A stretch of 64,000 nucleotides of DNA from an uncultured Lachnospiraceae bacterium (lineage in GTDB: Bacteria > Bacillota > Clostridia > Lachnospirales > Lachnospiraceae), in contig CANQRU010000016.1 in NCBI GenBank assembly GCA_947626395.1, forward strand, positions 1 to 64,000, read 5' to 3'. The position numbers and the translations under genes were made by a program. Positions 1 to 6,439 of the stretch are shown here, in pieces (the stretch's first letter is position 1; every line of letters begins with the position of its first letter). The notes below the pieces were generated by a model. It was not told the origin of the DNA, did not search any database, and saw nothing but the letters and a program-made list of their open reading frames with translations.

Positions 1-11
1 ACGATATTTAT

Positions 12-49
12 GGGTACACCGGCTATATTTTAGCCGGTGCATTACCCGT
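12..49. other. Hairpin upstream of tRNA-Arg
   Basis: Two nested complementary segments (GGGTA...TACCC outside, CACCGGCTA...TAGCCGGTG inside) form a strong stem-loop at the left edge of the window. No T-run follows. It could be the end of an upstream transcript or RNA gene cut off by the window; I cannot assign it. Confidence 0.4.
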
Positions 50-106
50 TGGTCTAGCCGTAAGGCTGAACTGTTACAAGAAGCGAGATATTTTTCAGCA
101 AAGAAC

Positions 107-135
107 TTGACAAACCAGGGAAGATGGAATAAAAT
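107..135 (+). promoter_or_regulatory. Sigma-A promoter of tRNA-Arg
   Basis: TTGACA (107-112), a 17-bp spacer and TAAAAT (130-135) lie about 38 bp before the tRNA, as expected for its promoter. Confidence 0.7.
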
Positions 136-172
136 ATACTTTGCTGCGAAGATATTGAAGCGGAAAAGATAT

Positions 173-246
173 GTGTGCGTAGCTCAGCTGGATAGAGCAC
201 TTGGCTACGGACCAAGGTGTCGGGGGTTCGAATCCTCTCGCGCACG
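173..246 (+). tRNA. tRNA-Arg (ACG)
   Basis: A cloverleaf can be drawn. The acceptor GTGTGCG pairs with CGCGCAC, the D arm is GCTC...GAGC, the anticodon stem is CTTGG/CCAAG around loop CTACGGA (anticodon ACG), and the T loop is TTCGAAT. CCA is not encoded. It lies 138 bp left of the integrated element, but the attachment repeat does not overlap it. Confidence 0.93.
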
Positions 247-247
247 T

Positions 248-280
248 AAACCCCGGAAAGTTGGTTTTCCGGGGTTTTTC
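248..280 (+). terminator. Terminator after tRNA-Arg
   Basis: A stem of AAACCCCGGAAA and TTTTCCGGGGTTT followed by a T-run directly after the tRNA is a classic intrinsic terminator. Confidence 0.88.
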
Positions 281-338
281 CTTGCCTTTTTCCGGTAAAG
301 ATGCTATTTTTAAATCGGCAAAAAAGCGGAGATAGGAC

Positions 339-367
339 TTGCAGGAAACCGCGGGAAAAGGTATAAT
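339..367 (+). promoter_or_regulatory. Probable native kduI promoter, now cut off by the element
   Basis: TTGCAG (339-344), a 17-bp spacer and TATAAT (362-367) end 16 bp before the left attachment repeat. If the element were excised, this promoter would sit directly upstream of the kduI leader and ribosome binding site. At present it reads into the left end of the element. Confidence 0.6.
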
Positions 368-383
368 TGAAAAAGCAGATTTT

Positions 384-402
384 GTATACAAATAATACAA
401 AT
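384..402 (+). repeat. attL core repeat
   Basis: The 19-mer GTATACAAATAATACAAAT is identical at 10192-10210. These are the only long matching repeats flanking the integrase island, so they are the likely crossover core. Confidence 0.75.
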
Positions 403-478
403 AGTAGCTGTCATGCCATTTCAGAAAACGCTTGAAAAATAAGCATTTCCAGACATTCAGTCCGGGATGCTTATTTAG

Positions 479-501
479 TTTTACAACAGTTTTACAACAA
501 A
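479..501 (+). repeat. Left arm-type integrase-binding repeat
   Basis: A 23-bp sequence built of two tandem TTTTACAACA units recurs exactly at 10067-10089, in the same orientation, just inside each end of the element. It is probably bound by the N-terminal arm-binding domain of the integrase. Confidence 0.6.
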
Positions 502-547
502 TGCCACATATCACCCGGAAATGAAGATGGATAGGGAACTTTTTATA

Positions 548-576
548 TTGTGGTATCGCCTGAAATCTGCTATAAT
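548..576 (+). promoter_or_regulatory. Promoter of type I toxin mRNA
   Basis: TTGTGG (548-553), 17 bp and TATAAT (571-576). Transcription from about 583 gives a leader of about 87 nt containing a GGAGGG hairpin before the toxin start. Confidence 0.6.
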
Positions 577-669
577 CTGATACATGGGAAACCAGAGCGC
601 ATAAAGGCGGCCTACCCTCCATTTTTCGGAGGGGCTAACCCTCCAGACGAAAGAAAGGAGGGCGTGCCA

Positions 670-759
670 ATGATTACATATTCTGATTTGCTTCAGATGG
701 GTATATTCATTGTAGCCCTTGTGGGTCTTTGTTATCAGATCTTCAGGGGAAAGAAATAG
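670..759 (+). CDS. Holin-like type I toxin peptide (29 aa)
   Basis: The peptide begins MITYSDLLQMG, continues with a hydrophobic span of about 15 residues, and ends in a basic tail (RGKK). This is the layout of the small Firmicutes Hol_Tox/TxpA-type toxins, which act on the cell membrane. A strong ribosome binding site (AAAGGAGG) precedes the ATG. A convergent antisense RNA overlaps the 3' end. The locus may stabilise the element by killing or arresting cells that lose it; that role is inferred from the family. Confidence 0.75.
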   Translation: MITYSDLLQMGIFIVALVGLCYQIFRGKK

Positions 760-853
760 CCGCCACTACCTGCAATAGTGACGGCGGCCCGTAAAGGGTG
801 TAATTCGCTAACCTGTTTGGGGGTAGGCCGTGTGTCTCTGGCTTTCCCTCTGT
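750..853 (-). ncRNA. Antisense antitoxin RNA for the holin-like toxin
   Basis: A convergent promoter at 860-888 predicts a start near 852. The RNA runs through a GC-rich hairpin at 761-791 that is followed on this strand by TATTTCTTT, so it would end near 750, inside the toxin coding region. The 7-mer GCTAACC occurs as a direct repeat in the toxin leader (634-640) and at 807-813, so toxin mRNA and antitoxin RNA are complementary there too. The ends are estimates. Confidence 0.6.
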
Positions 854-859
854 GATTCA

Positions 860-888
860 AATATAACACATCCTGGAATACAGTGCAA
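860..888 (-). promoter_or_regulatory. Antitoxin RNA promoter
   Basis: Read on the minus strand: TTGCAC (888-883), a 17-bp spacer and TATATT (865-860). Confidence 0.65.
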
Positions 889-1005
889 GAGGTTTTTGTT
901 ATTTCCTTCATGCCTGATAAACAAAAGAAGCCTGGCGAAAACTACCGTTAAACCAGACTTCTTTCTTCATTGACATTTTTTACGCAACGGGTTATTTGTT
1001 ATGGC

Positions 1006-1275
1006 CTACCATTTAAGGCCGTTGGATTCATAAACTTTCTTCAAAAATTTTTCAACGTCTGCAAGCTGCCATGTATGGTCTACAATATCATCATAGCTTC
1101 CCCATACCGCAAAACCTGTCGCCAGATCAGTAACAAGATATCCAATCTCACGTTCACCCCAGGCGTTAACCCATATACCGCCGCCAACTGTCCAGTGCTG
1201 AAACCCTTTGTTAATCTGATATCCTGCTTCTCTTGCCAGTCTCCTTAAAGTAGTTTCAGAATAGTGACTTTTCAT
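1006..1275 (-). CDS. Small hypothetical protein (89 aa)
   Basis: A good ribosome binding site (GGAGG) lies 10 bases before the ATG. The protein starts MKSHYSETTLRRLAREAGYQ, which suggests a short helical DNA-binding-like N-terminus, and continues with aromatic-rich segments (HWTVGGGIWVNAWGE, then LATGFAVWGSYDD). I do not recognise the family. It is transcribed towards the toxin locus and away from the repressor. An overlapping reading frame on the other strand has no ribosome binding site and was dismissed. Confidence 0.65.
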   Translation of the reverse strand: MKSHYSETTLRRLAREAGYQINKGFQHWTVGGGIWVNAWGEREIGYLVTDLATGFAVWGSYDDIVDHTWQLADVEKFLKKVYESNGLKW

Positions 1276-1561
1276 AATTCATTTACCTCCATAAATTATA
1301 TAAATTTAGGTGGTAGTTTTCTTCTTGCCGAACCATGCCTTGCCGGTCCGAGCCAAACCAAGCCATGAATTATGATGTAGTCTAGTGTACTGTACTGTAA
1401 TTACGTTGCGTATTCGTTGTCCTACCAAAACTATACTACATTATTTCTGTTTATGCAAGGATAATATTCTATTTCGATTCCCATATCTAATTGTTATTTC
1501 TTCTGTTTGCTAGATGGCTTCTTCTTATATATTTGATATTTCCTCTTGCCGGATAAATGCC
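1276..1561. other. Gene-free interval with short GCC/AACC repeats
   Basis: No gene is seen. Positions 1327-1366 contain an irregular array of 5-6-base units (on the minus strand: TGGCTTGG, TTTGGCTCGG, CAAGGCATGG, TTCGGC). It would lie in the leader of the minus-strand gene at 1006-1275. Function unknown. Confidence 0.5.
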
Positions 1562-2359
1562 TTAGTTGTTAGATGCGGATTGTTTTTTCTGTATTGCGAC
1601 ATCTATTTCTCTTTCAATTTCTTCCTTGGTTCGTCCGGCTCTATCAGCTAATTTTTGCGTAAGTAAATTGATTTCTGCTTGTTTGAGTTGAAGTTTTAAG
1701 TCGTAGATATGATTTTTTTTATTACGCATAGCTAAGGCGGAAGAGTCCAAACAGACACTCAATGCCTGAATGGAAGAATATTTTAGCATTTCGTTAATTG
1801 TCCCGCTATCATTAACTTCTTCATCACTATCGAACAAAGAATATTTTAATACAACTTTTGTTTCATTAGTTCTCATAGAGTAGTACAGGATGTTAAGCAA
1901 CAAATTATTTAGAAGGTCTGGATGATTTTCAATTTCCGGACAGTCTATTAAATTTGTAAATATGTGTTTAATGTCTTCATCATAATTAATCAGTCGTTCT
2001 ATTACCGGCACAGGTAATCCCATTTCATCGGAAATAAATTGTAAGTCGTGAGTAGGTGCTTCCATATCCGTAAAAAAATAATCAAGGTCACAATCCAGCG
2101 CATTGCACAACGAAAGAATATCTACTATAGTTTTGGGATAGTTACAACCTCGTATCCAGTTCGATAATTTTCGTACTTTATCCATGCAGTTTAATCGCTC
2201 ACGTTTAAGCATATCCTCTGTTATTTGATCGTTAGGATTAAGAAGATTATAGAGTTTGATTGGGTCAGCATTTCCCCTTTTATTTACAAGTCCCTTTTTT
2301 ATCATTATCTGATTCAGTTTTTTCTTAAAAGAATGTAACTCAATTTCATATTTAGCCAA
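1562..2359 (-). CDS. Element repressor-like HTH protein (265 aa)
   Basis: The N-terminal 100 residues fit an XRE-type helix-turn-helix region (KVRKLSNWIRGCNYPKTIVDILSLCNALDCDLDYFFTD has the usual look of the end of such a domain). A helical middle follows, then a predicted coiled coil at about 215-255 (LKLQLKQAEINLLTQKL). The gene diverges from the excisionase-like gene, which is the position of a lysogeny-type master repressor. The ATG is preceded by GGAGGTGC. No LexA-type cleavage motif or peptidase domain is evident, so derepression may use a protein partner, as in phage-inducible islands. The role is inferred from position and fold. Confidence 0.65.
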   Translation of the reverse strand: MAKYEIELHSFKKKLNQIMIKKGLVNKRGNADPIKLYNLLNPNDQITEDMLKRERLNCMDKVRKLSNWIRGCNYPKTIVDILSLCNALDCDLDYFFTDMEAPTHDLQFISDEMGLPVPVIERLINYDEDIKHIFTNLIDCPEIENHPDLLNNLLLNILYYSMRTNETKVVLKYSLFDSDEEVNDSGTINEMLKYSSIQALSVCLDSSALAMRNKKNHIYDLKLQLKQAEINLLTQKLADRAGRTKEEIEREIDVAIQKKQSASNN

Positions 2360-2401
2360 AAAAGCACCTCCAAAAATGATTAATTTATGTAATGCGATTT
2401 C

Positions 2402-2430
2402 ATTTTACATGATTTACAATGAGATTGCAA
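2402..2430 (-). promoter_or_regulatory. Repressor promoter in divergent control region
   Basis: On the minus strand TTGCAA, a 17-bp spacer and TAAAAT read toward the repressor. Imperfect dyads built of ATGTAA/TTTACAT cover 2383-2420 and may be operators. The opposite promoter, for the excisionase side, is not clear. Confidence 0.45.
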
Positions 2431-2478
2431 GCATGAAGATGATACAACTTGTTTTTTGAGAAAGGAGTATGGCGCATT

Positions 2479-2673
2479 ATGAATTTGCCAAAGTATCGAA
2501 ATGATGAGGGGATCTTTTTGACGGATCAACAGGCGGCAACGCGCCTCAACCTTGGGATTGCGGCGGTCAGGCGGATGTCAGACGAAGCTGAGGCGACCAT
2601 CAGGATTGGCCGGACGCGCCGTGTGGACTTTGAAAAGCTGGTGAATTTCGTTCGTCGTGAATATGGGATGTGA
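2479..2673 (+). CDS. Excisionase-like small DNA-binding protein (64 aa)
   Basis: A short protein with the excisionase/MerR-like pattern: FLTDQQAATRLNLGIAAVRRM resembles the first helix-turn-helix and IRIGRTRRVDFEKLVNFV the wing and final helix that inserts the key into position. The start was chosen at MNLPKYRNDEG, with AAGGAG about 12 bases upstream; a longer in-frame start at 2449 has no ribosome binding site. It opens the rightward replication operon. Expected to bend attachment-site DNA for excision or to act as an activator; no direct evidence for either. Confidence 0.6.
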   Translation: MNLPKYRNDEGIFLTDQQAATRLNLGIAAVRRMSDEAEATIRIGRTRRVDFEKLVNFVRREYGM

Positions 2674-2687
2674 GGTAATGACTAATC

Positions 2688-3200
2688 ATGCGGCAGGATT
2701 TTCGGCTTATCAGGGACACGGTTCCGATTGAAACAGTTGCGAGGTATTTGATGGGAGATCCAGTCAAAAAAATGTTTCGGTATCCGGGCGAGCGAACACC
2801 ATCCATCAAACTATATCCGGGTACACGTTCATTTCATGACTTCGGTCGAAACGTGGGTGGCGACTGTATCCGTCTCTGGTCTCACGTGAGGCAAGTTGAT
2901 TCTGGGCAGGCCATCCGGGAGATTTGCGAGGAATATGGCATCATTCTTGACCAGCCCGACAGAATGGAAATTGCGAGAAGCATTCGGCGGCAGGAGCAGG
3001 AGAAAAAACGGCGTGAGGATGAGGCGAAGAGTAGACGGAAAATGTGGCTCTTTGCTGTGGAGCGGGCAAAACTTGAACTTCAGGCCGTGGAGAACGTTCT
3101 GGAAACGGCAAGGCCGCTCTCTGATGAGTGGGTTTTTTGCCTCAACCGCAAACAACGCCTTGAATACCAGTTGGACTACCTTTGCGGCGTTGAGAAATGA
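2688..3200 (+). CDS. CHC2 zinc-finger/primase-like protein (170 aa)
   Basis: Residues 1-85 match the primase CHC2 domain in outline (RDTVPIETVARYLMG ... GERTPSIKLYPGTRSFHDFGRNVGGDCIRLWSHV), but the zinc-binding Cys and His residues are largely missing, so the domain is degenerate. The rest is charged and helical (REDEAKSRRKMW). No catalytic TOPRIM domain is present, so this is a primase-related accessory protein rather than a full primase. It lies 14 bp after the excisionase-like gene and 13 bp before the RepA-like gene, in one operon. Confidence 0.65.
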   Translation: MRQDFRLIRDTVPIETVARYLMGDPVKKMFRYPGERTPSIKLYPGTRSFHDFGRNVGGDCIRLWSHVRQVDSGQAIREICEEYGIILDQPDRMEIARSIRRQEQEKKRREDEAKSRRKMWLFAVERAKLELQAVENVLETARPLSDEWVFCLNRKQRLEYQLDYLCGVEK

Positions 3201-3213
3201 GGAGGTGGTAGAA

Positions 3214-4245
3214 ATGAACAGATCTGAAAGCTGTGATTTGCCGCAAATCCTTTCCATGGAATCCATCGAGGAGAAGGAGACCATCTGGCTAGTCCCCAAA
3301 TATATTCCTGCTGGGCAAATTAATATCGTGGCCGGGGATGGCGGTAGCGGTAAAACAACTATCTGGAGCGCATTAGCGGCTGCAATTAGCACAGGTGGAA
3401 AGGTATTTTTTGATACCACCCCGTTTGATGAAGAAAGGGAGCCGCAAAGGGTTTTATTCTTCAGCAGTGAGGACTCATTGGAATACACTTTAAGAGCGCG
3501 ACTGAGAAAAGCAGGGGCAGATTTAAGTAACATTTTCACGGTCAGCCTACAAGACAAAGCATTCGCGCTGATTAAGTTTGATTCTCAGTTGCTTCGGAAC
3601 ATGGTGCGGGATATAAAACCTGCCTTGCTGATTTTTGATCCACTGCAAGCGTTTATTCCATCTGAAATCCAGATGGGCCAACGGAACGCAATGAGGAACT
3701 GTTTGAGTCCCCTGATTGCTCTCGGAGAGGAATATGGGACCACTTCCCTGGTCGTGGTTCACACTAATAAAAGACAGGGGGTCTTTGGGCGAAATCGCGT
3801 TGCTGACAGTGCCGATATATGGGACATCGCTCGCAGCGTGTTGATTTGTGGATCTACAAATAATAAGGATGTGCGATACTTGGCACACGAAAAAAGCAAT
3901 TATGATGAGCCGGGCCCGACTATCTTGTTTCGCATCGAGGATGGAACCGCAGTGTATGAGGGAACATCAAGCAAATCAGATGCAGACTTTGTACGGGAAC
4001 GAGATGCGCTTTCTTATCAGGCTCCGCAACGCATGGAGGCCGAGGATTTTATCACAAATTTCTTGCGGAATGGAAAGAAACCAACTGCCGAACTGGATGA
4101 AGCGGCAAAGGCGGCCGGCATTAGTGGCAAGAGTTTGGAACGAGCGAAAACCAGTCTTAGACAGAAGAAAATACTTTCAGGAAAGTCAGAAGGATTTGGG
4201 AAGGAAAAAATTTTTTATTCTTTTCTGTTGGAACAGAATAATTGA
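3214..4245 (+). CDS. RepA-type AAA ATPase/helicase (343 aa)
   Basis: Walker A is AGDGGSGKTT (about residue 42) and Walker B is PALLIFDPLQAF (about residue 135), followed by a conserved VVVHTNKRQG stretch. This is the AAA_25/RepA class of RecA-fold replicative helicases found on plasmids and islands. The C-terminal 90 residues look like a winged-helix DNA-binding domain (PTAELDEAAKAAGISGKSLERAKTSL). The start at 3214 follows GGAGGTGG; an upstream in-frame extension overlaps the primase-like gene out of frame and was rejected. It probably drives autonomous replication from the palindrome cluster just downstream. Confidence 0.75.
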   Translation: MNRSESCDLPQILSMESIEEKETIWLVPKYIPAGQINIVAGDGGSGKTTIWSALAAAISTGGKVFFDTTPFDEEREPQRVLFFSSEDSLEYTLRARLRKAGADLSNIFTVSLQDKAFALIKFDSQLLRNMVRDIKPALLIFDPLQAFIPSEIQMGQRNAMRNCLSPLIALGEEYGTTSLVVVHTNKRQGVFGRNRVADSADIWDIARSVLICGSTNNKDVRYLAHEKSNYDEPGPTILFRIEDGTAVYEGTSSKSDADFVRERDALSYQAPQRMEAEDFITNFLRNGKKPTAELDEAAKAAGISGKSLERAKTSLRQKKILSGKSEGFGKEKIFYSFLLEQNN

Positions 4246-4551
4246 GGATAAATGTTATTTATTCCCCTATTTTCTATAAGAGAGATTTTTCTTGGGGGAA
4301 TAAGTAAAAAAGTTAGTATTTATAAGGCTTTAGTTTATTTCCCACCCTTGGGGGAGTAAGTGATTTTTAGAGGAGAAAACAAGCCTTTATTCCCCCACTA
4401 TGGGGAGTACATATAACCCTTGAAAAATAAGGATTTTTTGTTTATTCCCCCAACTCCCTAGCTTCTCTTAGAAAATGGGGGAAGAAGCAGGACACCTGAT
4501 AAGGCTTAGCCAGACTAATCAACCACTTTTTATCAGGAGAAAGGAGATAAC
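4246..4551. other. Palindrome cluster, candidate replication origin
   Basis: About 300 bp of AT-rich DNA without a gene hold four consecutive inverted repeats with nearly the same arms, TTATTCCCCC-like and GGGGGAATAA-like, around 4259-4303, 4336-4361, 4386-4409 and 4440-4485. Their shared arms and position right after the RepA-like gene suggest an origin with iterons. Separate terminators would not be expected to share arm sequences. Confidence 0.5.
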
Positions 4552-4953
4552 GTGCAGAATCTAAGAAATACAGCATATTGGGGTATATTTGAATCGGTAT
4601 GGACTTTCTTCAAATCACATTTGCCGCCGCCAGATGTGGATGATTCTGAAGCATGGGACGAAATTACTGGCGAAATCGGGAAACTTATGGACGCATTTCG
4701 TCCATTACCTCAAGGGCCATTTGCGGTTGCTTTATTTGTTTCTGTTTTGGATGAATTTGACCGGCTTGCGCGAACAACAAGCAAGGAGCGCCAGATCGAA
4801 GTGAATGGAGATGAGCAACATGGAACAAGCGCAGAAATACCGCGATCTGCCGCAATTCTGGATGATGGTGGAGCAAGTGAAGGCGGAAGGGAAGATAGAG
4901 AAAGCGACATTGGAAACGACCAAGAAACGTCAGAGGCCCAAATATCCAGATGA
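4552..4953 (+). CDS. Hypothetical protein (up to 133 aa)
   Basis: GTG start after AAGGAG. The first 85 residues look like a real folded protein (AYWGIFESVWTFFKSHLPPP, then FAVALFVSVLDEFDRLAR). The last 50 are low in hydrophobic residues and overlap a different, more protein-like reading frame (4805-4963). Either the two genes overlap or the original 3' end has been lost by a frameshift. Similar small proteins beside RepA genes are common in Firmicutes islands, but I cannot name the function. Confidence 0.5.
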   Translation: MQNLRNTAYWGIFESVWTFFKSHLPPPDVDDSEAWDEITGEIGKLMDAFRPLPQGPFAVALFVSVLDEFDRLARTTSKERQIEVNGDEQHGTSAEIPRSAAILDDGGASEGGREDRESDIGNDQETSEAQISR

Positions 4954-4963
4954 TAATAAATGA
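4805..4963 (+). CDS. Small hypothetical protein overlapping the previous gene (52 aa)
   Basis: This frame, offset by one base within the previous gene, reads MEMSNMEQAQKYRDLPQFWM, then a charged helical segment rich in Lys and Glu, ending KYPDDNK. The composition is more protein-like than the overlapping tail of the gene before it. Several ATG codons occur (4805, 4811, 4820), the second preceded by AATGGAG. Function unknown. Confidence 0.4.
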   Translation: MEMSNMEQAQKYRDLPQFWMMVEQVKAEGKIEKATLETTKKRQRPKYPDDNK

Positions 4964-5016
4964 GTGGCTTCTGCGGATAACTTTACATCATAAAAAGACG
5001 AAAAGAGGTGAAAAAC

Positions 5017-5547
5017 GTGAAAAAATCAAGCAATTTTCCGCAAGCAGAACTTGAAGTCCTGGAGCCTGGGTTTGCTGCAGACCAGATGCACAGTTTGAGG
5101 CCAATCTATAATCGTAAACGGCCTGAATCGGATGATGAAGTCCAAGCAAGGATAACAGAGTTTTTTGACTATTGCGAAAAGACAGATACCCGGCCCGGGC
5201 TTGAATTGTTGGCCTTATTTCTGGGCGTTTCTAGGCAGTCTGTGTATCTGTGGGCCGAGGGACAAGGCTGCTCACAGCGTAGGCAGGAGATGATCCTTCG
5301 GTGCAAGCAACTGATATATGCCTTTCTTGAGCAGTGTAATTTGGGTGGAAAAATCTCTCCACCGACAGGCATTTTTCTTAGCAAAGTCTGGATGGGTTAC
5401 GTTGAGAATGCTTCTTTAGAGATAATTCCGGGGACTCATCGGCCTGGCTATGAGCAAACTACACTTTCAACAGAGGAACTTTTGCGATTGCGACAAGAAC
5501 GCCGGGGACTGCCGGAGAAGCCAAATTTGGATGATCCGACCGAATAA
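5017..5547 (+). CDS. Terminase-small-subunit-like HTH protein (176 aa)
   Basis: The central part has a helix-turn-helix (LELLALFLGVSRQSVYLWAEG), then a helical region with Arg/Lys (QRRQEMILRCKQLIYAFLEQ) and the segment GIFLSKVWMGYVE. Phage small terminase and DNA-packaging proteins share the pattern of an HTH, a helix and a FxLKN-GWxD-like stretch. The GTG at 5017 was chosen because AAGAGGTG sits 6 bases before it; a GTG at 5008 is less likely. In phage satellites a private TerS redirects packaging of helper-phage capsids. The assignment rests on pattern resemblance only; a generic HTH regulator is the alternative. Confidence 0.5.
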   Translation: MKKSSNFPQAELEVLEPGFAADQMHSLRPIYNRKRPESDDEVQARITEFFDYCEKTDTRPGLELLALFLGVSRQSVYLWAEGQGCSQRRQEMILRCKQLIYAFLEQCNLGGKISPPTGIFLSKVWMGYVENASLEIIPGTHRPGYEQTTLSTEELLRLRQERRGLPEKPNLDDPTE

Positions 5548-5931
5548 AAGCAGGATAGATTGGTGCATTGTTGTAAAAGCATACGTACAACATATTATTG
5601 CGGTCAAAAAAGCTAGTATTTAAGCCATTTCTCCGATTCATTTTTGGTATTAAATTCATACAAATAGACGTTCAAACGCCAGGAATCTATCGGTTTTCGC
5701 TATGCCGATTTAAATGCTGGCAACGTACAGAAAACTGTTGGAAAGAGGGTAGCCGGGGTCTTGGGGTGGGGTGTTGTTTCGCTCGAGGTTGCCCCCGGAT
5801 CCGCCGGAACAGATAAAAAGGACTTTCCCAGAGAGGAGGCGTGAGAAAGGGTCTTGGAGAGGGTGCGTTTGCCGCCCGTGTGACGGCGAAAGATTTTCTA
5901 AAAACCAAAAACCAGAAAGGAGGCTTTTATT
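5548..5931. other. Gene-free 384-bp region with GC-rich inverted repeat
   Basis: No convincing gene. The left half is AT-rich. The right half turns sharply G-rich and carries the inverted repeat CCGGGG (5753-5758) / CCCCGG (5793-5798) around a G/T-rich loop. It follows the TerS-like gene, so a packaging (cos/pac) or transfer-origin site is possible; I cannot tell which. Confidence 0.4.
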
Positions 5932-6198
5932 ATGTCGGAAGTATGTTGGCATGATGGAATACGATGGGACTTCGAGAAAAACGGCGATGCACTAAGCAAA
6001 CGTGCAGCAGAACAAGCGCTTTTTACCTTTGTAACATACAATTCTTTTATGTGTAAAGATTTCAATGATGAAGAAAAAAAGAAAAGCATTGAATTTTTTC
6101 AAAAATGCAAAAAAGAGTTTGATGCGCTTTTTGCCGAAAAAATCAAAAAAATGGAAGGTGGTGTATTTGATGGGATTTTTGAAGACGGGATGCGGTGA
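5932..6198 (+). CDS. Cargo gene A, hypothetical (88 aa)
   Basis: Strong ribosome binding site AAAGGAGG. The N-terminus (MSEVCWHDGIRWDFEKNGDA) is followed by a helical, Lys/Glu/Phe-rich segment and a short acidic end. No signal peptide, membrane span or recognisable motif. It is AT-rich compared with the rest of the element and is the first of three tightly linked genes. Confidence 0.6.
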   Translation: MSEVCWHDGIRWDFEKNGDALSKRAAEQALFTFVTYNSFMCKDFNDEEKKKSIEFFQKCKKEFDALFAEKIKKMEGGVFDGIFEDGMR

Positions 6199-6439
6199 AC
6201 TGCCGCTAAAACCAAAGGATGATACGCGGCTTGTAATAAACGAATATGGAATAGTAAAGGAAAAAATAGAGCCAAAACGCACTAGCAAGGAAGCGCTGGA
6301 AATGGCTAAAAAAAGCGCCGCAAACAATAAGGGCGTAGATTTAGATATACTAGCAAACTATTCTTGGTCTGGTGAAAGGGTCAAAACACAAGACGAAAAA
6401 AATTATGAAACATTGAAAAAAGGAGGACTTATTAAATGA
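6170..6439 (+). CDS. Cargo gene B, hypothetical (89 aa)
   Basis: The start at 6170 (MGFLKTGCGELPLKP) was chosen because GGAAGGTGG lies 10 bases upstream; it overlaps the end of gene A by 29 bases. The protein is small, basic and rich in Lys, Asp and Asn, with no membrane segment. It overlaps gene C by 4 bases (ATGA), so B and C are translationally coupled. Function unknown. Confidence 0.55.
   Translation: MGFLKTGCGELPLKPKDDTRLVINEYGIVKEKIEPKRTSKEALEMAKKSAANNKGVDLDILANYSWSGERVKTQDEKNYETLKKGGLIK

Noticed and set aside
173..246. tRNA-Arg as the integration site of the element
   Set aside because: No copy of the tRNA 3' end occurs at the right boundary. The shared 19-bp repeats lie 138 bp downstream of the tRNA and in the kduI leader instead.
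970..1248. Plus-strand frame opposite the 89-aa gene
   Set aside because: No ribosome binding site, and the minus-strand frame has a strong one and better composition.
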